From contig NC_015948.1 of assembly GCF_000223905.1 (NCBI RefSeq), forward strand, positions 868,001-932,000: 64,000 nucleotides of DNA, in the 5' to 3' direction. This DNA comes from Haloarcula hispanica ATCC 33960. GTDB lineage: Archaea; Halobacteriota; Halobacteria; Halobacteriales; Haloarculaceae. Below, piece after piece: positions 42,712-50,578 of this stretch. The notes under the pieces are model-generated. The model worked only from the letters and a program-made list of their open reading frames with translations, was not told the origin of the DNA and searched no databases. Both the position numbers and the translations under genes were made by a program. Position 1 is the first letter of the stretch, and each line of letters begins with the position of its first letter.

Positions 42712-42894
42712 TTAGACCGGGCGACCGTCTTCTGACGTTCCAACGAGGAGGGCTCCGGCGGCCAGCCCAAGTGCAGCCAGCGCTCCGGCAGCGGCCGGGA
42801 TGCCGATGTCGATTGCCCCTGTACCAAGGATGAGCACGGTGCTGATCGCCAGCAGCGCAGCGCCCAGAATCACTTTTCGCGTGTCTGTAGCCAT
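42712..42894 (-). CDS. 60-residue two-helix membrane protein
   Basis: Small hydrophobic protein: MATDTRKVI, a helix at about 9-29 (GAALLAISTVLILGTGAIDI), a short turn, a second helix at about 31-50 (PAAAGALAALGLAAGALLVG) and the tail TSEDGRPV. A very good TATA box GTATAAATTT at 42921-42930 lies about 30 nt before the ATG at 42892-42894, which supports this short frame over a long upstream extension of poor codon use. Unknown function; probably self-associating in the membrane. Confidence 0.7.
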   Translation of the reverse strand: MATDTRKVILGAALLAISTVLILGTGAIDIGIPAAAGALAALGLAAGALLVGTSEDGRPV

Positions 42895-42920
42895 GTCACC
42901 CGTCACTTGGAAGTCATCCG

Positions 42921-42930
42921 GTATAAATTT
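42921..42930 (-). promoter_or_regulatory. TATA box of the 60-aa membrane protein gene
   Basis: GTATAAATTT lies about 30 nt upstream of the ATG at 42892-42894. The element is almost symmetrical, so it could also drive rightward transcription into the gene-free stretch. Confidence 0.55.
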
Positions 42931-43448
42931 CCCCAAAATCGACGGAGGAAAGTATGGTACTAGGAAGCAATGCCCACATCTTTCCTGAGAGACGCCACCG
43001 CTCCGGCCCGGCAGATCGGAAATTCCGGCCCACCTGCATAACTGAAGCAGCAAACACATCCCCGTGTAGTTCCCCCGACCAGTTGGGTCACAGAGACGGC
43101 GTGTTGCCACATGCTGAGGATAGTCGGTACACCCTCGCGCTCGTCACGGAACAGGCGCGAGATGGAGACCCACTGCAGTTCCAGGCGTCGTGGTCGGATC
43201 GCTGACCGCGGATCGGATACAGAGGCACACGCCCCGTGTACTCGGGCCGGGGCGACTGACGGAGCGAACCAATGGCATTCCGGTTCGGGACTCCGTCACC
43301 CATAGGGCCGGACCGGTGATTCGGAACGGATTGGGGGAGTGGCATTCACCATCGCCACACGATTTCGGTCGGCCGTGGTTCGGGCAGCCACGGTCGGGCA
43401 AACATTTCCTTTCGGACTGCGTCGAACAGTGGCACGGACAGAACCGAA
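42931..43448. other. Gene-free G+C-rich stretch with several hairpins
   Basis: About 520 bases without a frame of genome-like codon use on either strand. Several stems are visible: CGCCCCG/CGGGGCG near 43231-43253, CCGTGG/CCACGG near 43373-43394, and AACCG/CGGTT near 43441-43454 next to the PUA gene's TATA box. A structured untranslated RNA is possible. I searched by eye for RNase P and SRP RNA signatures and found only chance matches. Confidence 0.35.
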
Positions 43449-43481
43449 AGGCGGTTTATCACCCGGCATCGAACACGGGCA

Positions 43482-43949
43482 ATGAGTAACGACGAGTTCT
43501 GCGGACTCCGGCGCGCGGCCGACTACCAGTTCGGCGGTGGCGGCGGGACAGCGCTGTTCGCCGGCGCTGACGCCCTCGACGTAACACACACCAGCTCCGG
43601 CCGTCCGCGGCAGGTCCATGCCACGGATGGCCGGATCGCTACGTACGGCGACGACGGGCGCTTTCGGCTCGGACTCGCCGGCGGGAGCAGACTCCTCGAT
43701 GCCTTCGACGGGCCGCGACACCGCGTGGTCGTCGGCGACGAGAGCGAGCCCTTCATCCGTGAGGGCCGCAACGCCTTCGCGAAGTTCGTCCAGTCCGCCG
43801 ACAGCGCTCTCCGTCCGGGCGACGAAGCCCTCGTCGTCCACGAGGACGGCTATCTACTCGCCGTCGGTCGCGCGGAACTGCCCGGCAGCGGCATGGACGA
43901 CTTCGAGACGGGCATGGCCGTGAAGGTCCGCCAGGGCGCAGAGAACTGA
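43482..43949 (+). CDS. PUA-domain protein
   Basis: RNA-binding-type protein of 155 aa. The N-terminal half (ADYQFGGGGGTALFAGADAL, ATDGRIATYGDDGRFRLGLAGG) is the domain found before PUA in archaeal tRNA-guanine transglycosylase-related proteins. The C-terminal half is a PUA domain: RVVVGDESEPFIREGRNAFA, SALRPGDEALVVHEDGYLLA and VGRAELPGSGMD. PUA modules bind tRNA or rRNA. The promoter GTTTATC at 43454-43460 lies 25 nt before the ATG. The NAC-TrmI pair of translation genes lies 1.6 kb away, so a role in RNA modification or ribosome work is plausible. Confidence 0.82.
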   Translation: MSNDEFCGLRRAADYQFGGGGGTALFAGADALDVTHTSSGRPRQVHATDGRIATYGDDGRFRLGLAGGSRLLDAFDGPRHRVVVGDESEPFIREGRNAFAKFVQSADSALRPGDEALVVHEDGYLLAVGRAELPGSGMDDFETGMAVKVRQGAEN

Positions 43950-43985
43950 CAGAAAGCATTTGCTGCTCCCTCCGGGACGAGCGGT

Positions 43986-44432
43986 ATGCACCGCCGAACC
44001 CTCCTCGCCGCACTAGCGCTCGCCCCGATTGCCGGCTGTGTCGCGCCCGGTGACACCGCTACGGCGAGCGATCAGTCGACGCCCACCGCCACGCCGACCG
44101 CAGAACCGGCGCCGCCGACGATGACGGCGCCGCCCGACGACCCGATTCTGTTCGTCGTCCACAACGGCACGGACGACGAACTGACCGTCTCCGTCGCCAT
44201 CACGCACGACGGGACAACGGTGCTCGACGAGACAGTGACGCTGGCCGCCGACGAGACTGCAGAGTACGACCCGGACATCCATGCGCCCGGAGCGTACGCG
44301 CTGACAGTCGCCGTCGACGGCGGACCGACCCGGAGCCGCGACCTCCCCATCGACCGCTACGACGTTCGGGCGGGGTCGAACCACTACGTAGAAATCTACC
44401 CGGACGACATTCAGATATTTGCCGAGGAGTAG
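43986..44432 (+). CDS. Small Tat lipoprotein
   Basis: Secreted lipid-anchored protein of 148 aa. Its signal MHRRTLLAALALAPIAGCVA has an RR pair and a lipobox with Cys 18. A Thr/Pro-rich stalk (about 20-55) carries one beta-sandwich domain: ILFVVHNGTDDELTVSVAI, TVLDETVTLAADETAEY, GAYALTVAVDGGPTRS and NHYVEIYPDDIQIFAEE. This pattern is common in haloarchaeal surface lipoproteins of unknown role. It ends where the AEC transporter gene ends on the other strand (adjacent stops). No partner is evident. Confidence 0.78.
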   Translation: MHRRTLLAALALAPIAGCVAPGDTATASDQSTPTATPTAEPAPPTMTAPPDDPILFVVHNGTDDELTVSVAITHDGTTVLDETVTLAADETAEYDPDIHAPGAYALTVAVDGGPTRSRDLPIDRYDVRAGSNHYVEIYPDDIQIFAEE

Positions 44433-45383
44433 TCACAGCACCAGTCCGGACTGCAGCAGCCACACGAGAACCGTCACCGTCACCGCGCTGACGACGGTCG
44501 TCAGGAACACGGTCGCGCTGACGAATTCGCCCGGCGAGCAGTCGCCAGTCTGATGGCTGAACGCGCCGACGAGGATGATGGTCGTCACGCCGGTCGGCGT
44601 CGCCAACAGGAGCACGACCACCCGCGCGACTGTCTGGTTCTGGAACCCGATTGCGAGCACCGCGGCAAACGCGAGCACTGGCGCCAGCAGGAGTTTCAAC
44701 GCGCTGGCGATCCCGACCGACCGGAGATTGCTGTTCCCGTCGACGTTTGAGAGCTGGATGCCGAGAATGAGCAACATCACCGGAATCGAGGCGTTGCCAA
44801 GCAGTTCGAGTGTCTGCATCACCGTCGAGTCTGTGGGCGGCACCGCACCGATCCATCGGAGCGCGAGCGCGACAACGACAGCGTAGACGAGTGGGACACC
44901 GAACACGCGGCGCATGTCCGCCAGCGGGCTGCTGCCACTGCCCCGGGCGGCAATGTAGATGCCGAGCGTGTAGAGCATCACGCCCTGCAGCGCGGTCACG
45001 AGGACGGCCGTGCTGCGCCCGGTCGCGCCGAAGGCGAAATCCGCCAGTGGAATGCCGTAGTTCCCGGTGTTGGGAAAGATAGACACGAGGACAAACGCGC
45101 CCAGCAAGGGTTCCGAGTGGCCCGTGAGGCGACCGACACCCTCTGCGAGGAGGACCATTGCGGCGGTGAACAGCACGACAGCGAGGACGACGCTCAGAAT
45201 CGTATTGCCGGCCAGCGAGGACGTTGTCAGGCTGTGGACCACCAGCGCGGGCGCGAGAACGTACACCGTGATGGTGTTGAGCGCGTCGGGGTCGGTGCCT
45301 TTCACCCGGCCGAGGGCGAAGCCGGCCGCAGCGACGGCGACGACCGGGAGGATGGCCGTAGCGAAGATCGTCAGCAGTGACAC
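44433..45383 (-). CDS. AEC (auxin efflux carrier) family transporter
   Basis: Polytopic permease of 316 aa with ten helices in two five-helix repeats. The N-terminal repeat has ILPVVAVAAAGFALGRVKG and the middle NTGNYGIPLADFAFGATG, the broken-helix NxGxxGxP region typical of the bile/arsenite/riboflavin-AEC superfamily. The second repeat has GNASIPVMLLILGIQLS and ATPTGVTTIILVGAF. Members carry malate, malonate or other organic anions out of or into cells. Substrate unknown. Isolated on the minus strand between two plus-strand blocks. Confidence 0.88.
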   Translation of the reverse strand: MSLLTIFATAILPVVAVAAAGFALGRVKGTDPDALNTITVYVLAPALVVHSLTTSSLAGNTILSVVLAVVLFTAAMVLLAEGVGRLTGHSEPLLGAFVLVSIFPNTGNYGIPLADFAFGATGRSTAVLVTALQGVMLYTLGIYIAARGSGSSPLADMRRVFGVPLVYAVVVALALRWIGAVPPTDSTVMQTLELLGNASIPVMLLILGIQLSNVDGNSNLRSVGIASALKLLLAPVLAFAAVLAIGFQNQTVARVVVLLLATPTGVTTIILVGAFSHQTGDCSPGEFVSATVFLTTVVSAVTVTVLVWLLQSGLVL

Positions 45384-45529
45384 GGCGGGGATGGACGGGC
45401 GAGCCTTAGAATCGTTACGAAGCCGCGGGAGCGTGCCGGTTTCGGCCGGTCGACAGAACGGTACCGCGACGAACTTCGGCCCGAGCCCGGGTCGCTACGC
45501 TTTTCTGCCCTGCCCCGCCAGTCCTACGT

Positions 45530-45925
45530 ATGTTTGGCGGAGGCGGCGGGATGAACCCGCGCAAGATGAAGCAGATGATGGAACAGATGGGCATCGACAT
45601 GGAGGACATCGATGCGCAGGAAGTAATTATCCGCACACCTGACGAGGAACTCGTCTTCGACGACGCGGAGGTCCAGCTCATGGAAGCGCAGGGCCAGAAA
45701 ACGTACCAGGTCGTCGGCGAGCCTGAGAGCCGCGAACTCGGCTCCGGCGAGGGCTCGGCCGCGGCGGCTGCGGATGATGCCGACGAGAGCGGTAGCGACT
45801 CCGGCGTCGACGAGGACGACGTCGAACTCGTCGCGATGCGGGCGGGCGTCGACGAAGACACTGCGCGAGAAGCGCTGGAAGCCAACGACGGCGACCTCGC
45901 CGACGCGGTCGACGAACTGGAGTAA
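45530..45925 (+). CDS. nac: Nascent polypeptide-associated complex protein
   Basis: Ribosome-bound chaperone that shields new polypeptides; 131 aa, homodimer in archaea. The N-terminus is [20 protein letters not shown], with the basic ribosome-contact region, followed by the NAC barrel ([31 protein letters not shown]). A disordered acidic Ser/Ala linker leads to a UBA domain at about 92-131 ([20 protein letters not shown]). The TATA-like CGCTTTTCTG at about 45497-45506 precedes the ATG by 27-28 nt. The stop is separated by one base from the start of trmI, an arrangement kept in many archaea. Confidence 0.95.
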   Translation: MFGGGGGMNPRKMKQMMEQMGIDMEDIDAQEVIIRTPDEELVFDDAEVQLMEAQGQKTYQVVGEPESRELGSGEGSAAAAADDADESGSDSGVDEDDVELVAMRAGVDEDTAREALEANDGDLADAVDELE

Positions 45926-45926
45926 C

Positions 45927-46649
45927 GTGGCGTATCTCTTCGTCCACGAAGACCGCGAGTACCTGCTGGACCCCGGCGAGCGCTTCGAGTCCGACCTCGG
46001 TATTCTGGAGGTCCCCGAGGACGTGGAACCGGGCGATGTCGTCGAGACGCATCTAGGCACCGGTTTCACCGTCCGCCGACTGCGCGGCCCGGACCTGTTC
46101 ACCCACCTCGAACGCACCGGCGCGCCGATGATGCCCCGCGACGTGGGGCTGGTCGTCGGCAAGACCGGCGTGGCAGCGGCGGACCGCGTCCTCGACGCCG
46201 GCACCGGGACCGGCATCCTCAGCGCGTACATGGGCCGCATTGGCGCTGACGTGGTCACCTACGAGCAGGACCCGGAGTTCGCCGAGGTGGCGCGACAGAA
46301 CATGGAGATCGCTGGCGTCGCGGACACCGTCGAGGTTCGGACCGGCGACATCACCGACGACCTCGACGACCTCTCGGGCTTTGACGTGCTGACGCTCGAC
46401 ACCGAGGACGCCCCGACTGTGGTCGAGCGAACGCCGACGCTGCTGGACCGTGGCGGATCGCTGGCGGTGTACTCCCCGTTCGTGGAAAACACGCGCGAGG
46501 TCGTGGCGACGGCCACCGAGGTCGGTCTTGACGGCGTCGAGACGCTCGACACCATCCAGCGGGAGATGGACTTCGACGACCGCGGCTCCCGCCCATCGAC
46601 CGGTGGCGTCGGGCATACCGGCTACCTGACATTCGCGCGGCGGCCCTGA
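45927..46649 (+). CDS. trmI: tRNA (adenine-N1)-methyltransferase TrmI
   Basis: Methylates adenine 57/58 of the tRNA T-loop with S-adenosylmethionine; 240 aa, tetrameric in archaea. The N-terminal small beta domain is VAYLFVHEDREYLLDPGER-like, followed by LFTHLERTGAPMMPRDVGLV and the Rossmann methyltransferase core: DAGTGTGILSAYMGRIGADV (motif I), YEQDPEFAEVARQNM and LDTEDAPTVVER (motif IV region). It ends VGHTGYLTFARRP. The GTG at 45927 is chosen because it follows the nac stop by one base and gives the normal N-terminus. Confidence 0.92.
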   Translation: MAYLFVHEDREYLLDPGERFESDLGILEVPEDVEPGDVVETHLGTGFTVRRLRGPDLFTHLERTGAPMMPRDVGLVVGKTGVAAADRVLDAGTGTGILSAYMGRIGADVVTYEQDPEFAEVARQNMEIAGVADTVEVRTGDITDDLDDLSGFDVLTLDTEDAPTVVERTPTLLDRGGSLAVYSPFVENTREVVATATEVGLDGVETLDTIQREMDFDDRGSRPSTGGVGHTGYLTFARRP

Positions 46650-46725
46650 CGGCTTCTGTCAGGCTACCCAAACCCCTGTCGTTGGGGTCGACTTTAAACA
46701 TGTAGTAGCACGTACACTGTACTGC

Positions 46726-46935
46726 ATGAGCGAATCAGAAACGCCGATGGAGACGACAACCTGGCCAGAGCTCGCAATCGGACTCTACGACCGCCTGACC
46801 GGGCGCAACGCGGAAATAACGTACGACTTCGACGACATGGAAGTCGACGTCCCGAGCAAGGCCGGCGAGGACGCCGAGCACGCTCGCTGGCGAGTCGATG
46901 GCACGCTGACTATCACGACACGCGATAACGACTGA
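46726..46935 (+). CDS. Small acidic protein of 69 residues
   Basis: Acidic protein beginning MSESETPMETTTWPELAIGL, with a short amphipathic helix YDRLTGRNAEI and two beta-like strands (ITYDFDDMEVDVPSK, WRVDGTLTITTRDND). No membrane helix. A TATA box ACTTTAAAC at 46691-46699 lies about 30 nt upstream. It is followed after 2 nt by the 126-aa gene, so the two form an operon. Not recognised; the pattern is like small haloarchaeal proteins of unknown function. Confidence 0.7.
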   Translation: MSESETPMETTTWPELAIGLYDRLTGRNAEITYDFDDMEVDVPSKAGEDAEHARWRVDGTLTITTRDND

Positions 46936-46937
46936 CA

Positions 46938-47318
46938 GTGGTCACCACGGCGAAGGCGGTCGGCGATCTGTTCGACCAGGTCGAGCGAAAGCCGGACCTG
47001 CTCGTCGACGCCGACCTGACCGTCGAGCGCGACGGGGTCGCGTTCAGCGTCCGCGGGTACGACGACCTCGTCGCCGTCGACCTACCGTCTTTCGGGGCGG
47101 CGCTCACCCTCTGGCGGGACCGACCGGTCGAGGGAAGGGACGCCGCCGCGGCGCTGACTGTGGCCGGACTGACGGCTGAAATCCGCGTTCGTGGTGCGCC
47201 CGTGGCCCGCCTCGGCGCGGACGCCGTTCCGAGCTCGCTCGCGAAACGACTCGGTCTCGGGCCGATAGAACTGTTCCTCGACGGCACGCTTCTGGCGCTT
47301 ACGCCACGGCGCGGATGA
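46938..47318 (+). CDS. Unknown protein in operon with a 69-aa protein
   Basis: Soluble protein of 126 aa starting with GTG 2 nt after the previous stop. Predicted alpha/beta: AKAVGDLFDQVERKPDLLVD, an Ala/Gly- and Val-rich middle (AAALTVAGLTAEIRVRGAP) and ADAVPSSLAKRLGLGPIELF at the end. No motif, signal or helix bundle is recognised. Its last 20 bases overlap the convergent 203-aa gene. It presumably works with the 69-aa protein. Confidence 0.65.
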   Translation: MVTTAKAVGDLFDQVERKPDLLVDADLTVERDGVAFSVRGYDDLVAVDLPSFGAALTLWRDRPVEGRDAAAALTVAGLTAEIRVRGAPVARLGADAVPSSLAKRLGLGPIELFLDGTLLALTPRRG

Positions 47319-47910
47319 GGTCAAGCAGTTCGGACCGGTAGTCCGACGGCGTCCGCCGGAGCGCTTCCGGCGGATTCTCAATATCCAGGAGTGTCGCCAG
47401 CGACCGGTCGGGGTACGCGCCGGCGGCGATACGGAACCCCTCGCCGTGCCAAACGCCGACCCAGCCGGTAATCGACAGCGTCGCGTCGGCCGTTTCGAGG
47501 TCGAGTTCGGCGCTGTAGGTCCGGAGCCGCGCCCGGTCGCCGCTGTCGACGCGAACCCGCTCGCTCCGCCCGCGTTCGACGGACTCGAACCCTCTGTCGG
47601 CCAGTTCGTCGGCGAAGGCCGACTGAGCCTCCGAGCGGACTGTCGGGAGAATCACCGCCTGGCCGATACCCGGCGCGAGCGGCGGGGTAAACGACAGTGC
47701 GGTCGCGAAGAAGAACCGCCACTGGTGGTCGAGCCCGACCGCGTCCCGGACGGCTTCGCGTGTCTCGGCGGCGTCGTACACCTTCGTTGCCCCCTCGACG
47801 CGGGCCGTCGGCAACTGAAAGACAGTTTCGACGCTCTCGTCGACGAGCTCCCAGCCGCCGTCGCGCAGCCGGTCCGCGGGAACGTCCGGGAACGCGGGGT
47901 CAGTGGGCAC
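47299..47910 (-). CDS. Conserved haloarchaeal-type protein of unknown function, co-transcribed with tfs
   Basis: Protein of 203 aa with GTG start (47908-47910), 9 nt after the stop of transcription factor S. Beta-rich: TVFQLPTARVEGATKVYDAA, WRFFFATALSFTPPLAPGIG, RTYSAELDLETADATLSITG and VGVWHGEGFRIAAGAYPD. It resembles uncharacterised haloarchaeal proteins that have a similar repeat of hydrophobic strands; I can assign no domain name with confidence. No signal peptide. The position in the tfs message suggests a housekeeping link, but no function follows from sequence. Confidence 0.7.
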   Translation of the reverse strand: MPTDPAFPDVPADRLRDGGWELVDESVETVFQLPTARVEGATKVYDAAETREAVRDAVGLDHQWRFFFATALSFTPPLAPGIGQAVILPTVRSEAQSAFADELADRGFESVERGRSERVRVDSGDRARLRTYSAELDLETADATLSITGWVGVWHGEGFRIAAGAYPDRSLATLLDIENPPEALRRTPSDYRSELLDLIRAVA

Positions 47911-47919
47911 GGTCCGGCC

Positions 47920-48246
47920 TCAGTGGTCGTCCTCTCGCCACTTGTGTTCGCACTCGGTACAGGTGAAAAAGCGCGTCTCGGACTCGTCGGCCGCGCGGAT
48001 CTGTTTCATCTCGTAGAAGGCCCGCTCGTTGCCACACTCGGGACAGCGTGCGCCCGTCGTCGGTCCCATGTCTTCGGCGTCGACCTCGGAGGTGTCGACG
48101 ACTTCCGACTCCTCCTGGCCCTGCGTGGTGACGGCCATCTCCTGTTCGGTCTCGGCGTTTCGAGCCTTTTCGTAGCCACAACTACCGCAGACCCAGCGCT
48201 CGTCGTCCGTTTTCATCATCGAACCGCATTCGTCGCAAAACTCCAT
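47920..48246 (-). CDS. tfs: Transcription factor S (TFIIS/RPB9-like)
   Basis: Transcript-cleavage factor that rescues backtracked RNA polymerase; 108 aa. The N-terminal zinc ribbon has CDEC and CGSC pairs (about 4-7 and 20-23) and the C-terminal ribbon has CPEC and CTEC (about 69-72 and 95-98). The loop between the last pairs carries AADESET with the acidic Asp-Glu pair that inserts into the polymerase active site, followed by RFFTCTECEHKWRE. The linker between ribbons is unusually long and acidic. A TATA box (GTTAAATAC, 48276-48284) lies about 34 nt before the ATG. Confidence 0.95.
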   Translation of the reverse strand: MEFCDECGSMMKTDDERWVCGSCGYEKARNAETEQEMAVTTQGQEESEVVDTSEVDAEDMGPTTGARCPECGNERAFYEMKQIRAADESETRFFTCTECEHKWREDDH

Positions 48247-48275
48247 TGTAGTACCACCGTTTGCCTGCCGACCGT

Positions 48276-48284
48276 GTTAAATAC
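48276..48284 (-). promoter_or_regulatory. TATA box of tfs
   Basis: GTTAAATAC is centred about 34 nt before the ATG, leaving a leader of a few bases. It would drive tfs and the 203-aa gene behind it. Confidence 0.55.
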
Positions 48285-48363
48285 CCGGTTTCGCCCAGGC
48301 CGTTCTGTCGGTCCCCATCGCTGTGCAGTGCGGAAGCTTAGCAAAATCGGAGTGCCGACGGTA

Positions 48364-49458
48364 TCAGTCGTTGCGAACCCACGCCGAACAGGGTTCCATG
48401 TCGTCCATGACCTCGCCGTGGAACGAACAGTACGGCTCGATATCGCCGTCCTGCATCACGTACTCGAAGTGCCGGCAGTTCCCGCAGTAGGTGTCCGGTT
48501 CGCCCTGGTGGACCGCCGTCTCGGTAATCGCGTCGTGCCCCGCCGTCGCCGTGCCACCGTCGGTCGATGTGGACCCTTCCGGGCCGGCCTCAGCTATTCT
48601 CGGGTCGAGCGCGTTCTCGGAAGGGCCGGTTTGCTCCGTTCCATGCGACGTGGTGTTCCGCTGACCGATGTTCGATCGAGGGGTCGCCTGACGGTCCGAC
48701 TGTCCCTCTGTCGCTGTGCCGCTGTCCGACCGTCGCTTGGACCGCGTGCTGCGGTCAGACTGCGTGCCGCCCGTCGGCTGTCGACTGCGGCCGTTGGCCG
48801 TGCGCGTAGTGCCCGAGCGCTGTCCGGTCCCGCCGTCGCTGACAGCGCCCTCGTCGGTCGCACTCGCTCGGTTCGTCTGCGTCTCGACCGTGCCGTCCGG
48901 GTCCTGTCCGAAAAACCCGATGCCGCCCAGTCCCGGCAGCGTCCGGGCTTCCTCGACGAGACGGATCGTCCCTTCCTCGGTCACTTCCATGCGTGCCGTC
49001 CCGCCGGGGTCGTTTCGCGTCTTGAACGTCGCAAGCGACGCGAACAGGCACCAGAACGTCGTCACGATACCGGCGAAGTAGACGACGCCGGTGAGCAGTG
49101 CCAGCAGCGGGTCGCTGCTGGTCCAGCTGTAGGGATACAGCGACCGGAACAGCACGACGCCGACTGTTGCGACGCCCGTGCCACCGAGGGCGGTCAGCCG
49201 GATTCGACGACTGGCCGGTAACACCGCGAACACGCCGAGGATGACCGACGGCAGCCCGAGCCCGGCGATGACGCCGGCGATCCGCCTGGCTGCGTAGGCG
49301 TCCAGCCCGTATCTGTTTCCGATGCCGGTCGTTGCGAGCGCGATTGCCCCGACGAGTCCGGCAACACCAACGAGAAACAGGGCTGTCCCGACGAGTTGCT
49401 GGCGGCGCGATGCGACGCGCCCAACCTCCCCTTCGTACACGTCGGTGAGACTAGTCAT
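48364..49458 (-). CDS. Four-helix membrane protein with C-terminal Cys/His zinc motif
   Basis: Protein of 364 aa. Four transmembrane helices lie at about 22-42, 58-80, 88-106 and 122-146, followed by a beta-like region (TARMEVTEEGTIRLVEEA). From about 190 to 310 there is a Ser/Thr/Arg/Gln/Gly-rich disordered linker, poor in acidic residues compared with most proteins here. The last 40 residues hold CGNCRHFEYV and PYCSFHGEVMDDMEPC, a four-Cys cluster likely to bind zinc or an iron-sulfur group. I recognise the layout from haloarchaeal membrane proteins but no function. An ATG at 49456-49458 starts it. Confidence 0.75.
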   Translation of the reverse strand: MTSLTDVYEGEVGRVASRRQQLVGTALFLVGVAGLVGAIALATTGIGNRYGLDAYAARRIAGVIAGLGLPSVILGVFAVLPASRRIRLTALGGTGVATVGVVLFRSLYPYSWTSSDPLLALLTGVVYFAGIVTTFWCLFASLATFKTRNDPGGTARMEVTEEGTIRLVEEARTLPGLGGIGFFGQDPDGTVETQTNRASATDEGAVSDGGTGQRSGTTRTANGRSRQPTGGTQSDRSTRSKRRSDSGTATEGQSDRQATPRSNIGQRNTTSHGTEQTGPSENALDPRIAEAGPEGSTSTDGGTATAGHDAITETAVHQGEPDTYCGNCRHFEYVMQDGDIEPYCSFHGEVMDDMEPCSAWVRND

Positions 49459-49587
49459 GCAGTATACTACTGCTACATCCGATAAAACTACCCGTCAGAC
49501 AGATGCATGACGCGGGCACGCGCGTGATTCACCAAGTGCGCGAGCCGTTCCGAAAGCACTAATCGGACCCACGGGAACAGTTCGGGT

Positions 49588-49875
49588 ATGAGCGACGACG
49601 AAAGCGAGGACGCGGAGGAGCCGGCTGTCGAACTCGGCGACGGACCCGACGTTGCCGGTGCGCCGCTGGCCCGCGTCTCGGCCCGGCTCACCTGGGGCAT
49701 CGAACACAGCACTATCGTCGACCGCGAGGGGGACACGACGATTCGGACGCCGGACGGCCCGCAGGAACTCGCAACGGTGCTCGAGGACGTCGACGTTCCG
49801 TACTTCGCCGACCGCCAGGAGTTCGAGAACGCGGTCCGGGACGTCATCGGGACCGGCCCCATCCCGACCGAGTGA
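49588..49875 (+). CDS. DUF5789-type small protein
   Basis: Acidic protein of 95 aa. The conserved core LARVSARLTWGIEHSTIVDR, followed by GDTTIRTPDGPQELATVLED, is that of DUF5789, a family of small haloarchaeal proteins of unknown role. A negatively charged N-terminal tail (SDDESEDAEEPAVELGDG) precedes it. It is alone on the plus strand, with about 130 nt of upstream sequence shared with the divergent membrane-protein gene. Confidence 0.78.
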   Translation: MSDDESEDAEEPAVELGDGPDVAGAPLARVSARLTWGIEHSTIVDREGDTTIRTPDGPQELATVLEDVDVPYFADRQEFENAVRDVIGTGPIPTE

Positions 49876-50025
49876 GGGCGGGAGCGGACTTCTGTGGCAC
49901 CAGCACGACCCATCCCAGTTACAACTGCTGTGATCTGTGCGGCGTGTGTTATCACCCCCTTATACTCGCGGTCCGATATCGCGTCGAACCACAGGCTTTG
50001 ATAGCGTCTGTTGCGGAGACAGCGT

Positions 50026-50226
50026 GTGTTCCACAGAAGTGGCCTCTCCTGGAAAGAGCGTGCCGCCTTCGCTGTCTGGGGACTCGGGGTATTCATCGTC
50101 CTCCGGACTCTGTACGACGTATTCGGCGTGGCAGGGCGAGAACTAGCTATCGCGGCTGGTGTCCTGGTTTTTGGCTCGTTCTACAGCGTCTTCATGCCAG
50201 TCTGGCGGCGGTTCTCAGCGGAATGA
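50026..50226 (+). CDS. Small two-helix membrane protein
   Basis: Hydrophobic protein of 66 aa: MFHRSGLSWKERAAFAVWGL, first helix at about 12-31, a turn DVFGVAGREL, second helix at about 38-56 and a short basic end (WRRFSAE). The GTG at 50026 is preferred over the TTG five codons upstream because CTTTGAT at about 49996-50002 gives a promoter about 27 nt before it. No function known. Confidence 0.6.
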   Translation: MFHRSGLSWKERAAFAVWGLGVFIVLRTLYDVFGVAGRELAIAAGVLVFGSFYSVFMPVWRRFSAE

Positions 50227-50324
50227 CTCACACGAAGAACCGGCGGGACGGACACAGCGGCGTCACCGTTCCGACGCAGTTGGATCCACTATCGTAACGC
50301 CACAACGCAACAGTTTGCTACCTG

Positions 50325-50489
50325 TTACCGCATATTTTCGAGCGCATACACCGTGTCGGAGATGAGCCATTCCGTCTCACAATCGGCGTGCTCGATACTG
50401 AGCGCGTTGAAGGTCTCTCGTCCGTCATCAACCGTTATTTCGAACGCTCGGCTACGAAGCGACTCGGGATGGGGACTCGGTGGGGACAC
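50325..50489 (-). CDS. 54-residue soluble protein
   Basis: Small protein found in the gap after the two-helix protein. From the GTG at 50487-50489 it reads MSPPSPHPESLRSRAFEITV, then DDGRETFNALSIEHADCE and TEWLISDTVYALENMR, then stop. The ending (W-x-x-SDT-x-x-x-L) resembles a group of small haloarchaeal proteins with a beta-hairpin core, which I know only as uncharacterised domains of unknown function. TTTATCGG about 25-30 nt upstream is a promoter. Codon use is normal. Confidence 0.65.
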   Translation of the reverse strand: MSPPSPHPESLRSRAFEITVDDGRETFNALSIEHADCETEWLISDTVYALENMR

Positions 50490-50578
50490 ACATCTCCATC
50501 ATAGAGTGGGACCGATAAACGAGTCGATTCGCCGCGACAGGCCCATTACGCGCCGATTGGCCGCCGTCTGGCGATTGG

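Noticed and set aside
42940-43460. RNase P RNA gene (GGAGGAAAGT at about 42943 and GACAGAACC at about 43437)
   Set aside because: The two short matches resemble conserved RNase P regions, but the bases after GGAGGAAAG do not fit, other conserved regions are missing, and the second match overlaps the PUA gene's TATA box.
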